NCBI GenBank assembly: GCA_005878835.1
Contig: VBMV01000064.1
Coordinates: 1-52,140, forward strand
Reading direction: 5' to 3'
DNA: 52,140 nt
Source of the DNA: Gammaproteobacteria bacterium
GTDB lineage: Bacteria; Pseudomonadota; Gammaproteobacteria; Steroidobacterales; Steroidobacteraceae
Position numbers and translations under genes: made by a program. The notes below the pieces were generated by a model. It had not been told where the DNA came from. It was given only the letters and a program-made list of their open reading frames with translations, and did no database searches. Below, one piece after another: positions 39,372 to 47,177 of the stretch (the first letter of the stretch is position 1; every line of letters begins with the position of its first letter).

Positions 39372-42050
39372 TCAGGCGACCGCGGACTTCACCACGCGCT
39401 GCGGCTGCGCGACACCGTAGCCCTGCGCGTAGTCGACGCCGAGACTGGTGAGCATCTGGATGATCTCGGCGTTCTCGGCGAACTCGGCGATGGTCTGCTT
39501 GCCGGTGAGGTGCCCGATCTCGTTGATCGAGCGCACCATCTCGCGGTCGATCGGATCGCGCAGGATCTCGCGCACGAAGCTGCCGTCGATCTTGAGGTAA
39601 TCGACCGGGAAGTGCTTGAGGTAGCCGAACGAGGACAGTCCGGTGCCGAAGTCATCGAGCGCGAACTTGCAGCCGAGCTCCTTGAGAGCCTGGATGAAGC
39701 GGTTCGCCTGCGAGAAGCTCGCCACCGCCGCGGTCTCGGTGATCTCGAAGCAGATCTTCGAGCCGTCGAGCCCGCTGCGATGGAACTGGTCGATGACGAA
39801 GGGCAGGAACTTGTCATCCCCCAGGCTCTGCCCGGAGAGGTTGATGGAGCACTGAAAGAGCTTCTCGCGCTCATCGGCCTCTGACACCAGCCAGCGGAAC
39901 GCGTTCTCGATCACCCAGCGATCGATCGCCGGGGTGATGCCGTAGCGCTCGGCCGCGGCGATGAAATCGTTGGGCGCGACGATGCGCCCGCCCTCGTCCT
40001 TCAGGCGCAGCAGCAGCTCGTAGTGCGCGCCGACCTCGACCCGCTGCAGCGGTTGGATCGCCATGCGGAACAGCTCGAAGCGCCCCTCCTCGAGCGCCGC
40101 GTTGATGCGCGCCGCCCACTGCATCTCGCGCCGCCGGCGCATGAGCTCGATGTCGTTCTCCGCGAAGCTGTGCACGCGGTTGCGACCGCCCTCCTTGGCG
40201 GCGCCGCAGGCGCTGTCGGCCGCCGACAGGATCGAGGCGACATCCTCGTTGTCGGCGGTGATCGGCACCACACCGATGCTGGCGCCCAGGCGGAACACCC
40301 GGTCCTCCCAGGTGAAGCGGAAGTTGCGCACGCCCTCACGCAGGGTCTCCGCGGTACGCATCGCCTCGTCCAGCGAGCAACTCTCCAGCAGGATCCCGAA
40401 CTCATCCCCGCCCAGGCGCGACAGGGTGTCGCGCCAGCGGACCTTGGACTTCAAGAGCGCCCCCACCTGCCCCAGCAGCGCATCGCCGGCGCTGTGACCG
40501 CAGGTGTCGTTGACGATCTTGAACTGATCGATGTCCAGATAGCACAGCGCGTAGGAGGCCTCGCGCGCCTTGGCGCTCTTCAGCGCCCGCTCCAGGCGGC
40601 TCTCGAACTCGCGCCGGTTCACGAGCCCGGTGAGCAGGTCGTGGCTCGCGTGGTACGAGAGGCGGCGGTTGAGCTCGCGCGACTCGGAGACATCGTGGAA
40701 CACCAGCACGCCCCCGGCCACGTGGCCGGAACCGTCGCGGATCGGTGCGGCGGTGCTCTCGACGTACAGCTCGTTGCCGTCGCGCCGGATGAGCAGCATC
40801 GGGCGCACCGACTTGATGGGCCGCATGCGGCGCACGGAAACGCTCAGCGGGTTCTCGAGCGGCTCGCAGGTCTCCTCGTGGAAGGCGCGGAAGATCTCTT
40901 CCACCGGCCGGCCCATCGCATCCTCCAGCCGCCAACCGGTCAGCTCCTCGGCCACCGGGTTGATGTAGTCGATGGTCGAGTGGGCATCGGTGGTGATGAC
41001 GCCGTCGCCGATCGACTGCAGCGTGATCTGCGCGCTCTCCTTCTCGCGAAACAGCGCCTCCTCGTAGAGCTTGCGCTCCGTGATGTCGAATTCCACGCCC
41101 ACCAGGCGCAGCAGCCGTCCGTGCTTGTCGACGCGCGCGGTGGCGCGGCTGATGACCCAGCGCCACTCGCCGTTGCGGTGGCGCATGCGATGGGTGCTCT
41201 CGAAAATCGGCGTCTTGCCGGCGACGTGATCGCGGATCGCGGTCTGTACGCGCGACAGGTCGTCCGGGTGCACGAGGGCGCGCCAGTCCGGCGCGCCGCG
41301 CATGTCGTCGTCGCCGTAACCGAGCATCGCCTTCCAGCGCGGCGAGAAGTACACCTCGTTGCTTTCGACGTCGAAGTCCCACATCCCGTCGTTGGCCGCG
41401 GCCTGAAACAGATTGGTGCGCTCCTCGAGCTTGGCGAGGCGCGCCTCGGTACGGATACGCTCCAGGCCGGTGGCGAGGCTGGTGCCGATGAGCTTCATCA
41501 GCAGCTGCAGGTTCACGTCCCACGCGCCGCGCGGCATGGCGTGCGCGAGCCCGAGGAAGCCGGCCGGCTTGCCCTGCACTCGCAGCGCCACGAGCAGCGC
41601 CGAGCCGATGTGCAGCTCGGCGAATTTGGCCGCCTCCAGCGCCTGCTCCTTGCGCGGCGCGCTGCTGTCGCGCAGCTCGGAGAGGCGCAGATTCTCCAGC
41701 CGCCCTTTCAGCCAGGGAAACGCTTCCAGCCCCGACCCGGTCAGGCCTTCGGGACGGCACTGGGCGAAGGCGCTGCGCGCCACCTGCACATCCGCGATGG
41801 TCGAGTCCTCGGTATTGAGGGCTGCGAGGAAGGCGCAATCAGACCCGGTGGCGCCGCGCAGCAACTCGAGGTTGCGGCGCACGCACTCGTCCACGCAGTC
41901 ACGGCGCATGTTCTGGAAGTCCACCGCGATCTTGGTACAGACGACGTCCATGCCCAGAACGGGCTTCGGGACACGGCCGGTCCAGGCGTCGGCCGACAGA
42001 ATGTCCGAAGCGGTGTAGTCCGCCGGCTTATCCGGCGGCGGAGTCGTCAT
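39372..42050 (-). CDS. GAF-PAS-PAS-GGDEF-EAL cyclic-di-GMP signalling protein
   Basis: An 892-residue soluble protein from ATG 42050. Order: GAF (about 30-195), PAS (about 215-330), PAS (about 340-445), GGDEF (about 455-620) and EAL (about 630-885). The diguanylate cyclase site GGDEF is intact at 547-551, and the product-inhibition site RxxD is present five residues before it (RWRD). The EAL domain has ELLLR in place of EALLR, with Glu kept, and intact DDFGTG and KIDGSFVR, so phosphodiesterase activity is possible. No membrane segment is seen, so the sensing is cytosolic. It would link c-di-GMP to pilus or lipid genes only by genome neighbourhood, which is weak. Confidence 0.93.
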   Translation of the reverse strand: MTTPPPDKPADYTASDILSADAWTGRVPKPVLGMDVVCTKIAVDFQNMRRDCVDECVRRNLELLRGATGSDCAFLAALNTEDSTIADVQVARSAFAQCRPEGLTGSGLEAFPWLKGRLENLRLSELRDSSAPRKEQALEAAKFAELHIGSALLVALRVQGKPAGFLGLAHAMPRGAWDVNLQLLMKLIGTSLATGLERIRTEARLAKLEERTNLFQAAANDGMWDFDVESNEVYFSPRWKAMLGYGDDDMRGAPDWRALVHPDDLSRVQTAIRDHVAGKTPIFESTHRMRHRNGEWRWVISRATARVDKHGRLLRLVGVEFDITERKLYEEALFREKESAQITLQSIGDGVITTDAHSTIDYINPVAEELTGWRLEDAMGRPVEEIFRAFHEETCEPLENPLSVSVRRMRPIKSVRPMLLIRRDGNELYVESTAAPIRDGSGHVAGGVLVFHDVSESRELNRRLSYHASHDLLTGLVNRREFESRLERALKSAKAREASYALCYLDIDQFKIVNDTCGHSAGDALLGQVGALLKSKVRWRDTLSRLGGDEFGILLESCSLDEAMRTAETLREGVRNFRFTWEDRVFRLGASIGVVPITADNEDVASILSAADSACGAAKEGGRNRVHSFAENDIELMRRRREMQWAARINAALEEGRFELFRMAIQPLQRVEVGAHYELLLRLKDEGGRIVAPNDFIAAAERYGITPAIDRWVIENAFRWLVSEADEREKLFQCSINLSGQSLGDDKFLPFVIDQFHRSGLDGSKICFEITETAAVASFSQANRFIQALKELGCKFALDDFGTGLSSFGYLKHFPVDYLKIDGSFVREILRDPIDREMVRSINEIGHLTGKQTIAEFAENAEIIQMLTSLGVDYAQGYGVAQPQRVVKSAVA

Positions 42051-42281
42051 TTGCCCCTGACCTCCCATACCAATCGGGCGCAGCGTAACCGTTTGCACCG
42101 CCCCGGACGTGACGCCCCGTCACGGAGTGGAGGATTCGCCACCGCTATTTTCCAACTGGTTGCGCACGATTCTCGCACACTGAGTCAGGAACACAAGCTA
42201 ACGTACTGTTCGGTCACGCTTTGGGCACTTAACAGAATCCCCCGGCCCGCCGGCGCAGGCGGGCGACGCTCGCGCCGCGGC
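42051..42281. other. Non-coding gap upstream of the GGDEF-EAL gene
   Basis: The gap runs on to the DUF374 stop at 42341. It contains a candidate ribosome site (GGAGG near 42062) for the c-di-GMP gene and AT-richer sequence around 42200, but I see no clear promoter or structured RNA. The right part is a degenerate repeat described separately. Confidence 0.5.
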
Positions 42282-42350
42282 GCGCACGCGGTTGCGGGCG
42301 CACGCTCGGTCGCGGGCGCGCGCTCGGTTGCGGCGCGCACTCAGTCGCGG
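42282..42350. repeat. Degenerate 18-base tandem repeat reaching into the DUF374 stop
   Basis: Four units with a period of 16-18 bases: GCGCACGCGGTTGCGG at 42282-42297, GCGCACGCTCGGTCGCGG at 42298-42315, GCGCGCGCTCGGTTGCGG at 42316-42333 and CGCGCACTCAGTCGCGG at 42334-42350. The last unit contains the stop codon and last codons of the DUF374 gene. It looks like slippage-derived expansion; no protein-binding role is implied. Confidence 0.65.
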
Positions 42351-43084
42351 CACAAGGCGGCGCGCGCCACGCCGTAGAGGCGCTTCAGTTCCTGCTCCAT
42401 CTGCGATTGCAGTCGTGCGAGCGAGGGCGGGTCGGTGACCCGCGGCACATAACAGGGCGGCCCGATGGCGATTGCGATGCGCGAAAAGGGCATCGGGATC
42501 ACGAACTTGTCCCACTTGATCAGCCACGCGCGCGAGGCCGCATACGCCATCGGCAGGATCGGCCGGCCCGACATCTGCGCCAGCAGCAGCGCGCCGGGCT
42601 TGAACCTGAAGCGCGGCCCGCGGGGCCCGTCGGGAGTGATGACGGGCGAGACGTTGTCCCGCACGAGCGCCTGGTAGTAATCGCGCAGTGCCCGCGCGCC
42701 GGTGTGGGTCGAGGAACCGCGGATCACCGCGCCGCCGAAGCGCCGCACCATCATTGCACCGAGCTCCCCATCCACCGACGGACTGATGAGCCAGCCCACC
42801 GTGAGTCCGCGCGAGCGCTGCTCGACCAGGAACTTGCCGCAATACAGCTGGTGCTGGTGCCAGTAGCACGGCACGAGCGAGGGAGCCCGCCCCAGCGCCT
42901 CGTCCAGGTGAGCCACCCCCTCCACACGCGTCACGCGGCAGGTGAGCCACCAGGCGCGGATGATGGCCAGTCCCAGGGGCACCGCCAGCCGGTACAGCCA
43001 GCGTCGTGCCGCCGTCATCCGCCGTCCCGAGCGCGTGGTGGTGCGGTAGAGCGTGTTGCGCAATCCGCCGTCGTCGTCCCTCAT
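42341..43084 (-). CDS. DUF374-family lysophospholipid acyltransferase-like protein
   Basis: A 247-residue protein of the LPLAT/DUF374 group, related to acyltransferases of lipid A and phospholipids. A catalytic-type CYWHQHQLYCGKF and the anion-binding VITPDGPRGPRFRFKPGA are visible. An N-terminal basic segment followed by a hydrophobic stretch (LAVPLGLAIIRAWWLTC) suggests peripheral membrane association. The start at 43084 is uncertain; Met23 is an alternative. It is divergent from the P450 gene, and a TTGAAA/TATCAC promoter points its way. A role in loading acyl groups from the neighbouring P450/FAAL operon is only a guess. Confidence 0.85.
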   Translation of the reverse strand: MRDDDGGLRNTLYRTTTRSGRRMTAARRWLYRLAVPLGLAIIRAWWLTCRVTRVEGVAHLDEALGRAPSLVPCYWHQHQLYCGKFLVEQRSRGLTVGWLISPSVDGELGAMMVRRFGGAVIRGSSTHTGARALRDYYQALVRDNVSPVITPDGPRGPRFRFKPGALLLAQMSGRPILPMAYAASRAWLIKWDKFVIPMPFSRIAIAIGPPCYVPRVTDPPSLARLQSQMEQELKRLYGVARAALCRD

Positions 43085-43110
43085 CGGGCGAACAGACCGC
43101 GCAGGTCGGT

Positions 43111-43139
43111 GTGATATAAGATTAAGGTTTGGCTTTCAA
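43111..43139 (-). promoter_or_regulatory. Sigma-70-type promoter for the DUF374 gene
   Basis: On the minus strand TTGAAA (43134-43139) and TATCAC (43111-43116) are 17 bases apart, giving a leader of about 20 bases to the ATG at 43084. On the opposite strand TATAAG at 43115-43120 could be a -10 for the P450 gene, but it has no clear -35. Confidence 0.5.
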
Positions 43140-43147
43140 CAGCTTGC

Positions 43148-44458
43148 ATGACCGCCGCCGCATCCGCGCAGACCCAACCCCCCGAGGCTGAGCTGCAGTT
43201 CGACATCGGCTCCACGGACGACTCCCTGGAGCGCATGCTCGAGCTGTTCGCCCGTCTTGGAGACATCTATCGCGTGTTCGTGCCGGCACGCGGATCTTAT
43301 ACCTATGTCATTCACCACCCGGATGACGTCAAGCGGGTGCTGGTCGCCAATCATCGCAACTACACCAAGGGCGTCGGGCTGGATCGCGTCAGGATCCTGC
43401 TCGGCAAGGGCATCATGACGAGCGAGGGCGAGCTGTGGAAGCGCCAGCGCTACATGATGCAGCCGCTCTTCCACCGCCGCGTCCTCGGCGGGTTCGCGGG
43501 TGTCATCGCGGCGGCGAATGACCGCTGCATCGAGCGCTGGCAGGCGCTCGCGCAGCGTGGCGAGCTCGTGAATCTGACCGACGAGATGAGCGAGCTCACG
43601 CTCGAGATCGTTCTGCGCTCGATCTTCGGAGGCGACCTGGAGCGCCTGACCCAGCAGCCCGGCGGCAACCCCTTCGAGGTGGTCGCGAAGGAACAGTCGC
43701 GCGACCTGCAGTTCGCGTACCGGTTTCGCTCGCTCACCAAGATCGTAGCGCAGCTCATCGCGCAGCGGCGCGCCGGGCGGGAGGAGCACTTCGACTACCT
43801 CGCGATGCTCATGAGCGCGCGCGACAGGGAGAGCGGCGCCCCCATGGGCGAGCGTGAGCTCATCGACGAGGTCATGACGCTCATCGTCGCCGGTCATGAG
43901 ACCACCGCCAGCGGCCTCAACTGGACCTGGTACCTGCTTTCCCAACACCCCGGGGTGGAAGCGCGGCTGCATGCGGAGATCGACGCGGCACCCGCCACGC
44001 CGGCGCCGGGCCTGGCGCAGATGGAAGCGCTCACCTACACGCACCAGGTCGTCAACGAGGCCCTGCGCCTGTATCCGCCGGGATGGCTGCTGTCGCGCCG
44101 TACCATCGAGGCGGACGTGCTCGGCGGTTATCCGGTGCCGCCGGGCACCAACGTGCTCTTGCCGCTGTACCTGCTGCATCGTCACCCGCGCTTCTGGAAG
44201 GATCCGGAAGCTTTCTGGCCCGAGCGTTTCGCCCCCGAGCACGAGGCCGAGCGTCCGCGCTTTGCCTACATGCCCTTCGCCGCGGGCCCCCGCCATTGCA
44301 TCGGCGAGACCTTCGCCCTCTACGAGATGCTCATGCACCTGTACAAGGTCGCGCGCCACTATCGCCTCAGCTACGTGCCCGACAGGCCCGTCGAGCTCGA
44401 GGCGCAGATCAACCTGCGCACCCGCTATCCGCTGCACATGAGGCTGGAACGCCGCTGA
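43148..44458 (+). CDS. Cytochrome P450
   Basis: A 436-residue soluble bacterial P450. The I-helix oxygen-binding motif is AGHETT (Ala248-Thr253), the K-helix ExxR is EALRLYPPGW, and the heme-cysteine loop is FAAGPRHCIGE with Cys384. No membrane anchor is present. The stop overlaps the start of the fatty-acyl-AMP ligase gene (TGATG), so the two are translationally coupled and probably act in one pathway. By analogy with P450s such as BioI that act on acyl groups bound to a carrier protein, the substrate may be the acyl-ACP made by the next gene. A separate ferredoxin/reductase pair must be supplied from elsewhere. Confidence 0.95.
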   Translation: MTAAASAQTQPPEAELQFDIGSTDDSLERMLELFARLGDIYRVFVPARGSYTYVIHHPDDVKRVLVANHRNYTKGVGLDRVRILLGKGIMTSEGELWKRQRYMMQPLFHRRVLGGFAGVIAAANDRCIERWQALAQRGELVNLTDEMSELTLEIVLRSIFGGDLERLTQQPGGNPFEVVAKEQSRDLQFAYRFRSLTKIVAQLIAQRRAGREEHFDYLAMLMSARDRESGAPMGERELIDEVMTLIVAGHETTASGLNWTWYLLSQHPGVEARLHAEIDAAPATPAPGLAQMEALTYTHQVVNEALRLYPPGWLLSRRTIEADVLGGYPVPPGTNVLLPLYLLHRHPRFWKDPEAFWPERFAPEHEAERPRFAYMPFAAGPRHCIGETFALYEMLMHLYKVARHYRLSYVPDRPVELEAQINLRTRYPLHMRLERR

Positions 44459-46419
44459 TGTCCACAGCCACGACGCTCACGGAACTCATCGAGAGCAACC
44501 ACGCGGTCCCGCGCAGCATCACCTATCACGCCGGCGAGGACGAGGCGCGCGAGGTGTCGTTCGGGGAGCTGTACCAGCGGGCCCTCGGGATCCTGTACCA
44601 CCTGCAGCGCCTCGGCGCGCGCCGCGGCGACACACTGATCCTGTTCCTGGGCAACAACGAGCAGTTCATCGACGTGTTCTGGGCCGCGATCCTCGGCGGC
44701 ATCGTGCCCGTACCCGTGGCGCTGGGCATCAGCGACGAGCACCGCATGAAGCTGCTGCGCATCGCGCGCCGGCTCGGCGAGCCCTTCCTGTACACCGAGC
44801 GCCGCGCGCTCGAGCGCATCGGCAGCTTCGCGGCCCAGGCGGGCGAGAGTGCGGTGTTCGAAGGGCTGCGAACGCGCGCTTTCCTGGTGGACGACCTGGA
44901 CGACATCTCGCGCGCCGGCAGCGTGCAACGCGCGCTCCCGGGGGACACCGCCTTCATCCAGTTCTCCTCCGGCTCCACCAGCGAGCCCAAGGGCGTGGTG
45001 CTCACGCACGGCAACATCATCGCCAACTGGCGTGGTGCGACCGAAGCCGCGGGCTTCAACGAGCACGACGTGAGCCTGTCGTGGATGCCGCTCACCCACG
45101 ACATGGGCCTGATCGGTCTTCATCTGGTCATGTTCGCCAACCGGGTGCACACGCACCTCATGCCCACGGAGCTCTTCATCCGCAGGCCGCTGCTGTGGCT
45201 CAGCCTCGCATCGAGGGTGCGCGCCACGATCCTGTGCTCGCCGAACTTCGGTTACAAACACTATCTGAAGGTGCTGGGGGACCGGGCGGTGGAGGGAATG
45301 GACCTGTCCGCAGTGCGGCTGATTTTCAACGGCGCCGAGCCGATCTCGGTCGAGTTGTGCGATGAGTTCCTCACCAGGCTCGCGCCCGCGAAGCTGCGGC
45401 GCAACGCCATGTACCCCGTGTACGGGCTGGCGGAAGCCTCGCTGGCGGTGAGTTTCCCGCCGGTCGGGGCGCCGCTGCGCACCATCACGCTCAACCGGCA
45501 CCGCATGAACGCCGGCGACCCGGTCGAGCTGGTGGACGCGGCCGACCGCGACGCGGTGCGACTCGTCTGCGAAGGACGGGCTATCCCCTATTGCCGCGTG
45601 CGCATCGCGGACGATGAGGACCGCGAGCTGCCCGAGGAGCGCATCGGCCACCTGCACATGACGGGGGACAACGTCACGCGCGGCTACTACGAGGACCCCG
45701 CGGCCAACGCCGCCGCGTTCACCGCCGACGGCTGGCTGCGCACCGGTGACCTCGGCCTGATGCACGGCGGGGAGCTGTACGTCTCCGGCCGCGCCAAAGA
45801 GATCATCTTCGTGAACGGCCAGAACTACTATCCGCACGATCTGGAGGCCATCGCGCAGCGCGCCCCGGGGCTGGAGCTCGGCAAGGTGGTCGCCGCCGGT
45901 GTACGGGCGCGCGGCGCAGAGATCGAGGAGCTCGTCGTGTTCGTACTTCACCGCGGCAGCGTGCCGGAGTTCCTGCCGGTGGCGGCCCAGGTCGCGCGCC
46001 TCATCAACGAGCAGACCGGGCTCGAGGTGGCGCAGGTGGTGCCGGTCAAGCGCATCCCCAAGACCACGAGCGGCAAGATCCAGCGCCACCTCCTCGAGGA
46101 GAGCTACGCGGACGGGGAGTTCGACGCGGACCTGAGGGAGCTCGCGGCGCTGCGCGCGGCGCAGCGGCAGCCGGAGTCGGGCACGCGCACCCAGATCGAG
46201 CACAAGCTCAAGACCATCTGCGATGCGGCGCTCGAGGGCAAGCGCGTGGACATCCACGACAACCTGTTCGAGATCGGCGCGAGCTCGCTGAAGCTCATCG
46301 AGATCCACGAGCAGATCGACCGCGAGTACCCCGGGCAGGTGGACCTGACCGAGCTGTTCGACTTTCCGACCATCGCCGAGCTCGCGCAGCACCTGCAGGG
46401 CAAGCTCGCGCAGGCCTGA
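44458..46419 (+). CDS. Fatty-acyl-AMP ligase fused to an acyl carrier domain (FAAL-ACP)
   Basis: A 653-residue protein. The first 550 or so residues are an adenylation domain of the FAAL type: P-loop FSSGSTSEPKGVVLTHGN, ribose-binding YGLAEASLAVSF, TGDLGLMHGGELYVSGRAKE and the C-terminal lysine motif KTTSGKIQRH. The C-terminal 75 residues form a carrier domain with the phosphopantetheine serine Ser610 in EIGASSLKLIEI. It would activate a fatty acid as acyl-AMP and load it on its own carrier. No ketosynthase, thioesterase or reductase is nearby. It is coupled to the P450 gene upstream. Confidence 0.94.
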   Translation: MSTATTLTELIESNHAVPRSITYHAGEDEAREVSFGELYQRALGILYHLQRLGARRGDTLILFLGNNEQFIDVFWAAILGGIVPVPVALGISDEHRMKLLRIARRLGEPFLYTERRALERIGSFAAQAGESAVFEGLRTRAFLVDDLDDISRAGSVQRALPGDTAFIQFSSGSTSEPKGVVLTHGNIIANWRGATEAAGFNEHDVSLSWMPLTHDMGLIGLHLVMFANRVHTHLMPTELFIRRPLLWLSLASRVRATILCSPNFGYKHYLKVLGDRAVEGMDLSAVRLIFNGAEPISVELCDEFLTRLAPAKLRRNAMYPVYGLAEASLAVSFPPVGAPLRTITLNRHRMNAGDPVELVDAADRDAVRLVCEGRAIPYCRVRIADDEDRELPEERIGHLHMTGDNVTRGYYEDPAANAAAFTADGWLRTGDLGLMHGGELYVSGRAKEIIFVNGQNYYPHDLEAIAQRAPGLELGKVVAAGVRARGAEIEELVVFVLHRGSVPEFLPVAAQVARLINEQTGLEVAQVVPVKRIPKTTSGKIQRHLLEESYADGEFDADLRELAALRAAQRQPESGTRTQIEHKLKTICDAALEGKRVDIHDNLFEIGASSLKLIEIHEQIDREYPGQVDLTELFDFPTIAELAQHLQGKLAQA

Positions 46420-46469
46420 AGCGAGGGCACCGTGGCGGCAAAATTCACAAGTTGGGGCCGTTTTGTGCC

Positions 46470-46475
46470 TATAAT
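46470..46475 (+). promoter_or_regulatory. Consensus -10 box immediately before the Irr-like gene
   Basis: A perfect TATAAT lies at 46470-46475, eight bases before the ATG at 46484, so transcription would begin at or within a few bases of the start codon. A TTCACA at 46444-46449 is a poor -35 at 20-base spacing. Confidence 0.55.
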
Positions 46476-46483
46476 GTCCCGAT

Positions 46484-46918
46484 ATGGAGCTTAGTGCCCC
46501 ATCAGCCGCCGCCAGCGCCAGCCAGCGCTGTGAGGGGCGGCTGTCCGATTGCGGAATCCGCCCGACCGCGCAGCGCGTGCGCATCGCCACGCTGCTCCTG
46601 TCGGCGCCCCAGCACCTGTCCGCCGAGCAGATCCTGGCTAGCCTGCGCGCCGCGGGGGCGCGCGTGTCCAAGGCCACGGTGTACAACACGCTGAACCTGT
46701 TCGCCGCGCATGGCCTCATTCGCCAGCTGTCGGTGGACGGCTCGCGCGCCTGGTTCGACTCCAATGTCGAACCGCACTATCACTTTCACGATCTCGAGAG
46801 CGGCGCCCTGATCGATGTTCCCGTTCCGGCCGTGGCGTTCAGCAGCCTGCCTGTGCCACCGCCGGGGACCGAGGTGGCCGGGATCGATCTGGTCATCAGG
46901 CTGCGCAAAAAAATGTAG
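46484..46918 (+). CDS. Fur-family regulator, Irr-like
   Basis: A 144-residue Fur-superfamily winged-helix repressor: the DNA-binding region is IRPTAQRVRIATLLL and VSKATVYNTLNLFAAHGLIR. The regulatory part HYHFHDLESGALIDV and the C-terminal GTEVAGIDLVIRLRKK resemble Irr, the heme-dependent iron regulator of alphaproteobacteria, rather than Fur, and the CxxC zinc site of classic Fur is absent. The ATG at 46484 is the only usable start. It follows the FAAL gene by 64 bases and precedes tRNA-Thr. Irr assignment is by motif resemblance. Confidence 0.88.
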   Translation: MELSAPSAAASASQRCEGRLSDCGIRPTAQRVRIATLLLSAPQHLSAEQILASLRAAGARVSKATVYNTLNLFAAHGLIRQLSVDGSRAWFDSNVEPHYHFHDLESGALIDVPVPAVAFSSLPVPPPGTEVAGIDLVIRLRKKM

Positions 46919-46945
46919 AATGCGCGGTTTTCCCCGTGACGTTGC

Positions 46946-47021
46946 GCCGGGATAGCTCAGTTGGTAGAGCAGCGCATTCGTAATGCGCGGGTCGTAGGTT
47001 CGAGTCCTATTCCCGGCACCA
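46946..47021 (+). tRNA. tRNA-Thr (anticodon CGT)
   Basis: A 76-base cloverleaf with encoded CCA. Acceptor stem GCCGGGA pairs with TCCCGGC; the anticodon stem GCGCA/TGCGC encloses the loop TTCGTAA with CGT at 46979-46981, reading ACG codons. The T-loop GTTCGAGTC is intact. Confidence 0.97.
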
Positions 47022-47177
47022 TTCCCTGGCCGCCGCGCGTCTCGGCCCGTCGCCCGCCGGCTTCCCCCTGGCGCGTCCGGGGGAGAATTGCGCGGGATGG
47101 CGTTTAAACTTAACCGTAACTGGCCGGCTCAAAGGCGACGGGTGCATGCGATCGGCCCGTAACATAAGGAACTCTGC

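Noticed and set aside
47063..47084. TCCCCC/GGGGGA hairpin after tRNA-Thr
   Set aside because: The stem is short and no T-run follows, so it is a poor terminator candidate.
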